Below, piece by piece: positions 4,849 through 11,150 of a DNA stretch of 13,763 nucleotides. Position 1 is the first letter of the stretch, and every line of letters starts with the position of its first letter. Both the position numbers and the translations under genes were made by a program. The notes beneath the pieces are model-generated. The model was not told the origin of the DNA. It ran no database searches and saw only the letters and a list, made by a program, of their open reading frames with translations. Source of the stretch: an uncultured Erysipelotrichaceae bacterium (GTDB lineage: Bacteria > Bacillota_I > Bacilli_A > RFN20 > CAG-288); contig CACXYG010000016.1 in NCBI GenBank assembly GCA_902771745.1, positions 1-13,763 on the forward strand, written 5' to 3'.

Positions 4849-5733
4849 ATGCAAAAAATCACAAAAGCTGTCATTCCTGCTGCAGGCTTAGGAACCCGCT
4901 TCTTACCAGCCACCAAGGCTCTTCCCAAAGAAATGTTACCAATCGTCGACATTCCAAACATTCAATATATTGTTGAAGAAGCTGTCAAAGCTGGCATCAA
5001 AGATATTTTAATTATCATCTCTGGAGCTAAAGAAACCATCGAAGATCATTTCGATGTCAACGCTGAATTAGAAATGAGACTCAGAGCATCCGGTAAGGAT
5101 GAACAGGCTGATCAAATCAGAGCCATCGCTGATATGGCCAATATCGTCTACATCAGACAAAAGGAACCAAAGGGCTTAGGTCATGCTGTCTTAAGTGCCA
5201 AGCCATTTGTCGGTAACGAACCATTTGCTGTCTTACTTGGTGATGACTTGATCACCGATGATATCAAGCCAGCCATCGGCGAACTGATTGAAGCTTATGA
5301 AGAAACCAATGGTGGAACCATCTTAGGCTGTAAGAGAGTTCCTCAGAATTTATTGAAGAAATATGGTGTTGTCAAACCAGTTGGTGAATCCAACTCCACC
5401 ATGTTCCAGGTCAACGATATGGTTGAAAAACCAAAGGATCCATCTCTTGCTCCAAGTGATGTCGCTGTCTTAGGCAGATATGTCTTACCTGGTTCTATCT
5501 TCCACTATTTAGAAAACACCAAGCCAGGTGTCGGTGGTGAAATCCAGCTTACGGATGCCATCAAAGCCAGCATGGAGACCAATCCTTGCTACGCGAAAGT
5601 CTTCACCGGTACCAGATATGATATCGGCGACAAATTCGGTTATGTCAAAGCCATCATCGATTACGCTCTTAAGAGAGATGATATCGGTGAACAGGTCAAA
5701 TCCTATATCAAAGAATTAGCCAACCAAGACTAA
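4849..5733 (+). CDS. galU: UTP-glucose-1-phosphate uridylyltransferase
   Basis: Makes UDP-glucose and pyrophosphate from UTP and glucose 1-phosphate in the cytosol, feeding glycolipid, teichoic-acid or capsule synthesis. The 294-residue protein has the usual family length. The nucleotide-binding motif AAGLGTRFLPATKALPKE lies at residues 11-28, VLLGDD at 128-133 holds the metal-binding aspartates, VEKP at 192-195 and YDIGDKFGYVKA near the C-terminus are also typical. The start is set at the ATG at 4849: GAGG lies 9 nt upstream and the protein then begins MQKITKAVIPAAG as in relatives. An upstream TTG at 4834 would overlap this ribosome binding site. trpS follows after 27 nt, so the two form an operon. 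Confidence 0.95.
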   Translation: MQKITKAVIPAAGLGTRFLPATKALPKEMLPIVDIPNIQYIVEEAVKAGIKDILIIISGAKETIEDHFDVNAELEMRLRASGKDEQADQIRAIADMANIVYIRQKEPKGLGHAVLSAKPFVGNEPFAVLLGDDLITDDIKPAIGELIEAYEETNGGTILGCKRVPQNLLKKYGVVKPVGESNSTMFQVNDMVEKPKDPSLAPSDVAVLGRYVLPGSIFHYLENTKPGVGGEIQLTDAIKASMETNPCYAKVFTGTRYDIGDKFGYVKAIIDYALKRDDIGEQVKSYIKELANQD

Positions 5734-5760
5734 TCACAGTTATCTTCAGGAGGTTCTACT

Positions 5761-6921
5761 ATGGAAGAACAGCAACCACAAAAGAAAATTATGTTGACGG
5801 GTGACCGTCCAACAGGAAGACTCCATATCGGCCATTATGTCGGCTCTTTAAGAAGAAGAGTTGAACTTCAGAACGCCGGTGATTTTGATGAGATGTATGT
5901 CATGATTGCCGATACCCAGGCGTTAACCGATAACGCTGGTAATCCCCAGAAAGTCAGAGACAACGTCATCGAAGTCGCCTTAGACTATCTCTCTGCTGGT
6001 CTTGATCCAGAAAAGACCACCATCTTTGTTCAGTCCAGAGTTCCTGAACTCTTTGAACTGACCTGCTACTATCTTGATTTAGTCACCTTGTCTCGTTTGG
6101 AAAGAAACCCAACGGTCAAATCTGAATTACAGATGAGAGCCTTCAACAACGAATCCATCCCTGCCGGTTTCTTATGCTATCCAGTCTCTCAGGCTGCTGA
6201 TATCACCGCTTTTGATACCACGATTGTTCCCGTTGGTGAAGATCAGGCTCCTATGATTGAACAGTGCAATGAAATCGTTCATAAGTTCAATTCCATGTAT
6301 GGTGAAACTTTGGTTCCATGTAAGATCATGCTTCCTGAAAATGAAGCAGCGAGACGTTTACCTGGCACTGATGGCAAAGCCAAGATGTCCAAGTCTTTAG
6401 GTAACTGCATCTACTTAAGTGATGATGCTAAGACCGTTGAGCAGAAGGTCAAAACCATGTTCACCGATCCTACTCATCTCAAAGTGGAAGATCCAGGTCA
6501 TACCGAGGGTAACCCAGTCTTCATCTATCTTTCTGCTTTTGCTACCGACGAGCACTTTGCTCGCTTCTGGCCAGAATACAAGAATCTCGACGAGTTAAAA
6601 GCCCACTATGAAAGAGGTGGTTTAGGTGATGTCGCTGTTAAGAAATTCCTTGCGAGTGTTCTTAATGATGTCTTAGAACCAATTCGTCAAAGAAGACACA
6701 AATACGAAGAGAATATTGCTGAAGTCTACAAGATTCTTGCTGAAGGCAGTGCCAAAGCCCAGGCTAAGGCCAATGAGACTGTCATGAGAGTCAGAAGAAA
6801 TCTTGGTCTCAACTACTTCGAAAACAGAAAGCTGATTGAGAAGCAGCAGAAGGCTTACAACAAAGCTCATAAGGAAGAAGAAGCCAGAGCCGCCTTCTTA
6901 GCTAAGCAGAAAAAGAACTAA
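5761..6921 (+). CDS. trpS: Tryptophanyl-tRNA synthetase
   Basis: Class I synthetase that charges tRNA-Trp. The 386-residue protein has the HIGH-type motif GRLHIGH at residues 19-25 (within GDRPTGRLHIGHYVGSL) and KMSKS at 208-212 (GKAKMSKSLGN). LERNPTVKSE and PVGEDQAPMIEQ are the tryptophan- and adenylate-pocket motifs. It resembles the TrpRS form of streptococci, including the ending LGLNYF at about residue 350. About 35 residues of Lys, Glu and Ala-rich, helical-looking tail (ENRKLIEKQQKAYNKAHKEE onward) are added after that, making it longer than the usual 330-345. AGGAGG about 8 nt upstream is a strong ribosome binding site. No T-box leader is seen, and the gene is probably transcribed from the galU promoter. 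Confidence 0.95.
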   Translation: MEEQQPQKKIMLTGDRPTGRLHIGHYVGSLRRRVELQNAGDFDEMYVMIADTQALTDNAGNPQKVRDNVIEVALDYLSAGLDPEKTTIFVQSRVPELFELTCYYLDLVTLSRLERNPTVKSELQMRAFNNESIPAGFLCYPVSQAADITAFDTTIVPVGEDQAPMIEQCNEIVHKFNSMYGETLVPCKIMLPENEAARRLPGTDGKAKMSKSLGNCIYLSDDAKTVEQKVKTMFTDPTHLKVEDPGHTEGNPVFIYLSAFATDEHFARFWPEYKNLDELKAHYERGGLGDVAVKKFLASVLNDVLEPIRQRRHKYEENIAEVYKILAEGSAKAQAKANETVMRVRRNLGLNYFENRKLIEKQQKAYNKAHKEEEARAAFLAKQKKN

Positions 6922-7033
6922 TCGCTTTTGTAGATATTTGTTATAAATTTAAGGTTTTTTAAAAAAAATCATTGATTTACATTCAAAAGCTTCACTTATT
7001 TAGACAAATATCAAATATCATTACGGTATATTT

Positions 7034-7066
7034 GCGTCCTTTAAACAAGGGCGCTTTCCTTTTTTG
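7034..7066 (+). terminator. Intrinsic terminator of galU-trpS
   Basis: GCGTCCTT (7034-7041) pairs with AAGGGCGC (7047-7054), 8 bp with one G-T wobble and a 5-nt loop, followed by TTTCCTTTTTT. It ends the operon about 110 nt after trpS. The AT-rich stretch between (6922-7033) shows no gene. Confidence 0.65.
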
Positions 7067-7086
7067 AAAATTCTGAAAATTTCTCT

Positions 7087-7114
7087 TTGTTTTTTTCTCG
7101 ATTGCACATATAAT
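7087..7114 (+). promoter_or_regulatory. Promoter of the leader ORF and uracil permease
   Basis: A perfect TATAAT at 7109-7114 is preceded 16 nt upstream by TTGTTT. Transcription would start at about 7120-7122, next to the run GGGG at 7121-7124. It lies after the galU-trpS terminator, so the permease unit is transcribed on its own. Confidence 0.55.
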
Positions 7115-7134
7115 CTACAAGGGGAAATTTGGAA

Positions 7135-7254
7135 ATGAAAAACATTAAAGAAACATTAATGCGTTTCATCGGCAATAAATTGTGTTCCAAAAAGAACATT
7201 GTCGTTTTATCCTCCGTCTCCACTTTTGGAGACTCTTCCAGCATCGATTTTTAG
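7135..7254 (+). CDS. 39-codon leader peptide ahead of the uracil permease
   Basis: An ATG at 7135 opens a 39-residue frame ending in TAG at 7252-7254, too short for usual gene calling. It has its own promoter and AAGGGG at 7119-7124 as possible ribosome binding site. The product starts MKNIKETLMRFIGNK and ends SVSTFGDSSSIDF, resembling no protein I know. The G of its stop codon is the first base of the terminator stem before the permease gene. Its 3' part encodes a 7-bp hairpin and U-rich stretches. This is the layout of a transcription-attenuation leader such as pyrBI of E. coli, in which the act of translation matters more than the peptide. An independent small protein is the alternative. 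Confidence 0.5.
   Translation: MKNIKETLMRFIGNKLCSKKNIVVLSSVSTFGDSSSIDF
7216..7233 (+). promoter_or_regulatory. Possible pause hairpin inside the leader ORF
   Basis: GTCTCCA and TGGAGAC form a perfect 7-bp stem with loop CTTT, 20 nt before the terminator stem. In a pyrBI-like attenuator this would be the RNA polymerase pause hairpin; the role is inferred. Confidence 0.4.
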
Positions 7255-7281
7255 GGGCTAGTACTACTAGCCTCTTTTTTT
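7254..7281 (+). terminator. Intrinsic terminator or attenuator before the uracil permease
   Basis: GGGGCTAGT (7254-7262) pairs with ACTAGCCTC (7266-7274), 9 bp with one G-T wobble and a 3-nt loop, followed by seven T residues. It separates the leader ORF from the permease, whose ATG is 48 nt downstream. No convincing promoter lies in between; TTGGAG (7280-7285) and TATAGA (7303-7308) are a weak possibility. Confidence 0.8.
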
Positions 7282-7329
7282 GGAGTCATATCCTGAAAAA
7301 CATATAGAAAGGGAAAGGAGAACTTTATC

Positions 7330-8835
7330 ATGTCTCAAAGAAATCCTAATTTGGTCTTAGACGTTGAAGAAAATCCGAAGAAAGTAAGTCAGTGGCTTAT
7401 CTTCGCAATCCAGCACATCTTAGCGATGTTGGTTGCCTGTATCACTGTTCCACTTATCACGGGTTTACCAGTCGCTGCTACGTTAGTCTCTGCCGGTATC
7501 GGTACTATCATCTATCTTGTTATCACAAAATTTAAGTCTCCTGTTTTCTTATCTTCCTCCTTCGCTTACCTCTCTCCAATGATCTCTGCTTTATCCGTCG
7601 GTTTATTAAACAACGCGATGGGCAACAACTACTTCGCCTTGATCTTAGGTATGATCATGGTCGGTGCTGTTTATGCCATCGTTGCCTTACTCATCAAGTT
7701 TGTCGGCACCAAGTGGTTAAGCAAAATCTTACCTCCAATTGTTATCGGTCCAGTCATCATGGTCATCGGTTTATCCTTATCCGGTTCTGCCATCAACAAC
7801 TTAGTTGGTGCTGGTGTCTCCAGTGCTCCATCTTATAACTGGCTTGCCATCATCTCCGGTTTAGTCGCCATGGTTGTTGTCGCTATCTGCGCTCACTATG
7901 GTAAGGGTAAATTCATCTCCTTAATTCCATTTGTTGTCGGTATGGGTGCTGGTTATCTTGTCGCTGTCTTATTCACCGTCTTCGGTTATTATATCGGCGG
8001 TAGTGATTACTTCCATGTCGTTGATTTCACTCCAATCACTTCCATCTTCCAAAACTTCGATTTTGCTTCTATCTTCAACTATAAGATGTTCATTCCAAAC
8101 GATGCCGAATCCTTCCTCTTCTTCCGTTTTGAACAGATTGCCAAATTCGATTGGGCTACTATCGGTGAAGTCGCTTTACTCTTCATCCCTGTCTCTTTAG
8201 TTACTATTGCTGAACATATCGGCGATCACGAAAACTTAGGTAACATCATCAATAGAGACTTACTCAATGATGAACCTGGTATGAAGAGAACGCTCCTCGG
8301 CGATGGTATCGCCACTGCCGTCTCTGGTGCCTTATGCGGTGCTGCTAACACCACCTATGGTGAAAACGTCGCCGTCATCGGTACTACCAAAATCGCTTCT
8401 GTCAAAGTTGTTTTATTAGCTGCTGTCATGGCCATGGGCTTTGGCTTCATCACTCCTCTCACCAAGTTATTAGAAACCATTCCTGGTTGTGTCACTGGTG
8501 GTGTCTCCTTAATTCTCTATGGCTTCATCGCTGCTTCTGGTATCAAGATGCTCATCGCCAAGAAGATCGACTTCAATCAGCCAAAGAATATCTTCGTCGC
8601 TTCTGCTATCTTAGTCGCCGGTATCGGTGGTTTAACCTTCAAGTTCGGTGCTCCACTTGAACTTGCCACCAGCCCAGCTGTCACCATCACTTCTGTCGCC
8701 GCTGCTATGATCTTAGGTATCCTTCTCAGCCTCATCCTCAAGGATGATGTCAAGCACAACAGTGCTGCTGATATCGAATTGGAAAATAAAGAAAGAAAGT
8801 CTTTAGGCCAGTACGATATTCCTCAGGATAAGTAA
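7330..8835 (+). CDS. Uracil permease (NCS2 family, UraA/PyrP type)
   Basis: A 501-residue membrane protein of the nucleobase-cation symporter 2 family with about 12-14 transmembrane segments. It would import uracil with protons. The N-terminal QHILAM (residues 28-33) and SSFAYLSP are family motifs. AEHIGDH at 294-300 and NTTYGEN at 340-346 carry the glutamates that bind uracil in UraA. DHENLGNIINRDLL and LLGDGIATAVSG are typical of the uracil rather than the xanthine branch. It is longer than UraA (about 430), with an extra loop near residues 225-275 and a charged C-terminal tail. AAAGGAG 9 nt upstream sets the start. No PyrR-binding element is recognised in the leader, but a leader ORF and terminator precede the gene. 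The symbol could be uraA or pyrP. Confidence 0.9.
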   Translation: MSQRNPNLVLDVEENPKKVSQWLIFAIQHILAMLVACITVPLITGLPVAATLVSAGIGTIIYLVITKFKSPVFLSSSFAYLSPMISALSVGLLNNAMGNNYFALILGMIMVGAVYAIVALLIKFVGTKWLSKILPPIVIGPVIMVIGLSLSGSAINNLVGAGVSSAPSYNWLAIISGLVAMVVVAICAHYGKGKFISLIPFVVGMGAGYLVAVLFTVFGYYIGGSDYFHVVDFTPITSIFQNFDFASIFNYKMFIPNDAESFLFFRFEQIAKFDWATIGEVALLFIPVSLVTIAEHIGDHENLGNIINRDLLNDEPGMKRTLLGDGIATAVSGALCGAANTTYGENVAVIGTTKIASVKVVLLAAVMAMGFGFITPLTKLLETIPGCVTGGVSLILYGFIAASGIKMLIAKKIDFNQPKNIFVASAILVAGIGGLTFKFGAPLELATSPAVTITSVAAAMILGILLSLILKDDVKHNSAADIELENKERKSLGQYDIPQDK

Positions 8836-8858
8836 ATCAAGTCATCACAAAATCTATT

Positions 8859-8888
8859 CCCGATAAGCCAGTGCTTATCGGGATTTTT
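8859..8888 (+). terminator. Intrinsic terminator of the uracil permease
   Basis: CCCGATAAGC and GCTTATCGGG form a perfect 10-bp stem with loop CAGT, followed by ATTTTT. It lies 23 nt after the stop codon. Confidence 0.9.
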
Positions 8889-8893
8889 ATATT

Positions 8894-8921
8894 CAAAAAG
8901 AGGAGCCTTTTAAAGCTCCTC
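8894..8921 (-). terminator. Intrinsic terminator of the MATE gene, including its stop codon
   Basis: On the reverse strand GAGGAGC (8915-8921) pairs with GCTCCTC (8900-8906) and is followed by TTTTT. The left arm is made of the last sense codons, so the stop codon lies in the loop. This compact design lets two convergent genes be terminated within about 75 bp. Confidence 0.8.
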
Positions 8922-10343
8922 AGTCAATTGTTCTTTTGGTTCGACTTTGATCTGATTCATCTTCTTGAAGACCAAGAACGTGAAGATCAAACAGAGAATG
9001 GCGCTCGCGCCATCGGCAATAAAGATAGAATATAACATCGCATAGATACCACTGCCGGCTTGTACATTTTCAGCGATGAAAGGAATCAAGAATACCCAGG
9101 GGACAAAGAAAAGAATATCTCTGGATAAGGAGATGATTGCGGCTGGTTTGAAATAACCGCAAGCCTGGAAGAAGATGGTCGTCATCTTCATGAACATACT
9201 TAAGGAAATCGTACCTAGGAAGACACGGATTAAGACAACACCATATTCCCAATATAGTGGATCATCACTATTACCAAAGACGAGCATAGTCTCTTTTGGG
9301 AAAATCTCGAAGAATAAGGTTGCAATGATACCAACTAACATCGACCAGAACAGCATCAGACGATACGTCTTCTTCACACGGTCGATCTTACCAGCACCCA
9401 TATTGTAACCAAGGATAGGTTGGGCACCAACCGAGATACCAACTACGATATTGGCGATGATAGAAAACCACTTGGATTCAATGGCTAAGGCGGAGATTGG
9501 AATAACGGTGCCATAGATGGATAAAGCACCGTATTTGACAATGACAATGTTGGTTACTAAGTTGATGACAACAATCGACATCTGCGTGACAAAGGAAGAT
9601 AAGCCTAAACTGACTGCTGGTTTGATTACCGACCAATGTGGAATCAAATCTATCCATTTGATGGTAAACGTCTTTGGTCGGATGAAATATAACGTAAGCA
9701 GGATATAAGAGACAAACATACTGATACCAGTTGCAGCCGCTGCACCTTCAATACCCCAATGTAAGAAACGAACAAAGATCAAATCTAACAGGATATTTAA
9801 GCCAGCACCAATACCGGTGGTCAACAGCGAGTAATTTGGATGTCCATCACTTCTGACAACAGGGTTAGACATGTTCTGTAGCATATAAGCGGGGATGAAG
9901 AAGGTCAGAATGAAGAGATAGTCTTTGGCTGACTTGATGGTCATATCCGTTGCCCCGAAAAGACGAAGCAGAGGTTCAGGGAAGATGAAGTATATCGCCA
10001 TCAGGATCAACGAGATGATCAAAGTAAGATTCAAACAGCTGGAGATACTTTTACCACCGGATACTTTATCATTTCTACCTTGGCAGATAGAAAGGAAAGC
10101 GGCACAACCATCACCGAGAAGATAGGAAAAGGCCTGGGTGATGACCAGCAATGGAAAAACAATACCAATCGCACCGTTACCAATTTCTGGGCCTAGACGA
10201 CTATTGCCGACGAAAATCTGGTCAGTAATGGTATATAAAGAAGCCAAAATAAGAGATGCGATGGATGGTAAAGCAAAGCGAAGTAAATGTTTACCAATAC
10301 TTCCTTCGCCTAAGGCCTTGTTGTTCGTGATCGTATCTGACAT
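8910..10343 (-). CDS. MATE-family efflux transporter
   Basis: A 477-residue protein with about 12 transmembrane helices in two similar halves, as in Na+- or H+-coupled multidrug and toxin exporters. The first helix region LRFALPSIASLILASLYTITDQIFVGN matches the family's opening signature, and LLGDGCAAFLSICQGRNDK matches the conserved loop after helix 2. The second half repeats the pattern (LGLSSFVTQMSIVVINLVTNIVIVKYG, then VGISVGAQPILGYNMGAGK). It is closest in style to the MepA/DinF-like branch of Bacillota; substrate unknown. AGGAG 8 nt upstream supports the ATG at 10341-10343. It is a single-gene unit with its own promoter and terminator. Confidence 0.92.
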   Translation of the reverse strand: MSDTITNNKALGEGSIGKHLLRFALPSIASLILASLYTITDQIFVGNSRLGPEIGNGAIGIVFPLLVITQAFSYLLGDGCAAFLSICQGRNDKVSGGKSISSCLNLTLIISLILMAIYFIFPEPLLRLFGATDMTIKSAKDYLFILTFFIPAYMLQNMSNPVVRSDGHPNYSLLTTGIGAGLNILLDLIFVRFLHWGIEGAAAATGISMFVSYILLTLYFIRPKTFTIKWIDLIPHWSVIKPAVSLGLSSFVTQMSIVVINLVTNIVIVKYGALSIYGTVIPISALAIESKWFSIIANIVVGISVGAQPILGYNMGAGKIDRVKKTYRLMLFWSMLVGIIATLFFEIFPKETMLVFGNSDDPLYWEYGVVLIRVFLGTISLSMFMKMTTIFFQACGYFKPAAIISLSRDILFFVPWVFLIPFIAENVQAGSGIYAMLYSIFIADGASAILCLIFTFLVFKKMNQIKVEPKEQLTEEL

Positions 10344-10382
10344 GTACTTATCTCCTAGTTGTCGTATTCATTGTGTTCTATC

Positions 10383-10411
10383 ATTCTAATTGTTTCTCAT
10401 TTTGCATTCAA
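10383..10411 (-). promoter_or_regulatory. Promoter of the MATE gene
   Basis: On the reverse strand TTGAAT (10406-10411) and TAGAAT (10383-10388) are separated by 17 nt. The leader would be about 30 nt and contain AGGAG. It is divergent from the SRP RNA promoter, with about 20 bp between the two -35 boxes. Confidence 0.6.
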
Positions 10412-10431
10412 TTGTTTTCTATCCTTGTACG

Positions 10432-10460
10432 TTTACTTTTTTCCGTTTGTTTGCTATAAT
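10432..10460 (+). promoter_or_regulatory. Promoter of the SRP RNA gene
   Basis: TTTACT (10432-10437) and a perfect TATAAT (10455-10460) are 17 nt apart. The predicted start, 5-7 nt downstream, coincides with the first base of the closing stem of the SRP RNA. Confidence 0.7.
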
Positions 10461-10464
10461 TTAT

Positions 10465-10553
10465 CCACCATCGCGACAGTTCTCGTCGAACCTGGTCAGG
10501 ACCGGAAGGTAGCAGCCATAAGATTGAGCTTCTGTGTGCGGTGGCTTTTTTTT
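10465..10553 (+). ncRNA. ffs: Signal recognition particle RNA, short 4.5S type
   Basis: This is the RNA of the signal recognition particle, which binds Ffh and targets nascent membrane proteins. The conserved domain IV core is present: GGTCAGG at 10494-10500, then ACCGGAAGG with the GGAA tetraloop, then AGCAGCC ending at 10517. CCACC at the 5' end (10465-10469) pairs with GGTGG (10540-10544), and eight T residues follow directly as terminator. At about 81 nt before the T-tract it lacks the Alu domain found in the longer Bacillus scRNA. The adjacent tadA gene is also found next to this RNA in Bacillus, which supports the call. Confidence 0.93.
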
Positions 10554-10559
10554 ATAACC

Positions 10560-10997
10560 ATGACCAGAGATGAATTATCCGCAATTCTAGACCAGATGGT
10601 CTTTTTATCCAAAAGCAGTTCTTCCCAGGGAGAAATCCCTGTGATTGCAGCTTTATATTGCCCAGATGGAACTGTTCTTTATTCTGGTAACGAAGTAGAA
10701 AAAGAAGATGACCCATTCATGCATGCGGAGATCAACGTCTTAAAACAAGGGATGAAGCGATATGATTCTCGTTATCTAAAAGACTGTGTGCTGATCGTCT
10801 CACTAGAACCTTGTCTGATGTGTCTTGGAGCCATCATCAAAGCCGGTATCAAAAATCTGTATTATGTCTTAGATGATCCTAAGCTTGGTGGGCTATCTCA
10901 CTACCACGCTTTTGTCGATGATAAGCTTCATGTTCATCGCTTAAACGATTCTCGTTTTAAGCCGATTATAGATGAATTCTTCCAAAAACTGAGATAA
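10560..10997 (+). CDS. tadA: tRNA adenosine deaminase
   Basis: A 145-residue zinc deaminase that converts A34 to inosine in tRNA-Arg(ACG). The zinc-binding motifs are HAE at residues 55-57 (MHAEINVL, with catalytic Glu57) and PCxxC at 84-88 (LEPCLMCLGAI). KNLYYVLDDPKLGG is the usual following strand and loop. The frame is open further upstream, but that part is SRP RNA sequence, so the ATG at 10560 is chosen. It lies 6 nt after the SRP RNA T-tract with no Shine-Dalgarno and no separate promoter. Expression therefore probably depends on readthrough of the SRP RNA terminator. The symbol follows from motif and synteny. Confidence 0.88.
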   Translation: MTRDELSAILDQMVFLSKSSSSQGEIPVIAALYCPDGTVLYSGNEVEKEDDPFMHAEINVLKQGMKRYDSRYLKDCVLIVSLEPCLMCLGAIIKAGIKNLYYVLDDPKLGGLSHYHAFVDDKLHVHRLNDSRFKPIIDEFFQKLR

Positions 10998-11000
10998 TTA

Positions 11001-11029
11001 TTAATATTACCTATTATTTATGGTAAAAT
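11001..11029 (+). promoter_or_regulatory. Candidate promoter of the prfA leader
   Basis: TTAATA (11001-11006) and TAAAAT (11024-11029) are 17 nt apart. Transcription would start at about 11035-11037, a few nucleotides before a short ORF whose ATG is at 11040. The -10 also lies in a small inverted repeat (GGTAAAATACC). Confidence 0.45.
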
Positions 11030-11039
11030 ACCACGCGTT

Positions 11040-11084
11040 ATGAAAGATTCACAAAAGTTATATATGAATCAGCGTTTCCGTTAG
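11040..11084 (+). CDS. 14-codon upstream ORF ending in UAG, in the prfA leader
   Basis: ATG at 11040 opens the frame MKDSQKLYMNQRFR and stops at TAG (11082-11084). It has no Shine-Dalgarno, but the predicted mRNA start is within about 5 nt of the ATG, so it could be translated as a leaderless ORF. Its stop lies 3 nt before the left arm of a stem that pairs with the prfA ribosome binding site. UAG is read by RF1 alone, and RF1 is the product of prfA. TAG is not the stop of any full-length gene in this window. Translation of the ORF is a hypothesis. Confidence 0.35.
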   Translation: MKDSQKLYMNQRFR

Positions 11085-11087
11085 CTA

Positions 11088-11137
11088 CCTTTATTTTAAG
11101 AATTAAGGGACGTTTTAAACTACACATAAAATAAAGG
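11088..11137 (+). promoter_or_regulatory. Stem-loop that would hide the prfA ribosome binding site
   Basis: CCTTTATTTTA (11088-11098) and TAAAATAAAGG (11127-11137) are perfect 11-bp complements around a 28-nt loop. The right arm includes AAAGG of the prfA Shine-Dalgarno (AAAGGAG, 11133-11139). There is no T-tract, so it is more likely a translational switch than a terminator. Confidence 0.55.
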
Positions 11138-11150
11138 AGAAATAATAACT

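Noticed and set aside
7041..7244. 67-codon reverse ORF opposite the leader peptide
   Set aside because: It spans a forward terminator and promoter, has no ribosome binding site and no family pattern.
10359..10559. Upstream extension of tadA to 212 residues
   Set aside because: The extension covers the SRP RNA and its promoter; the translation before MTRDELS is unrelated to deaminases.
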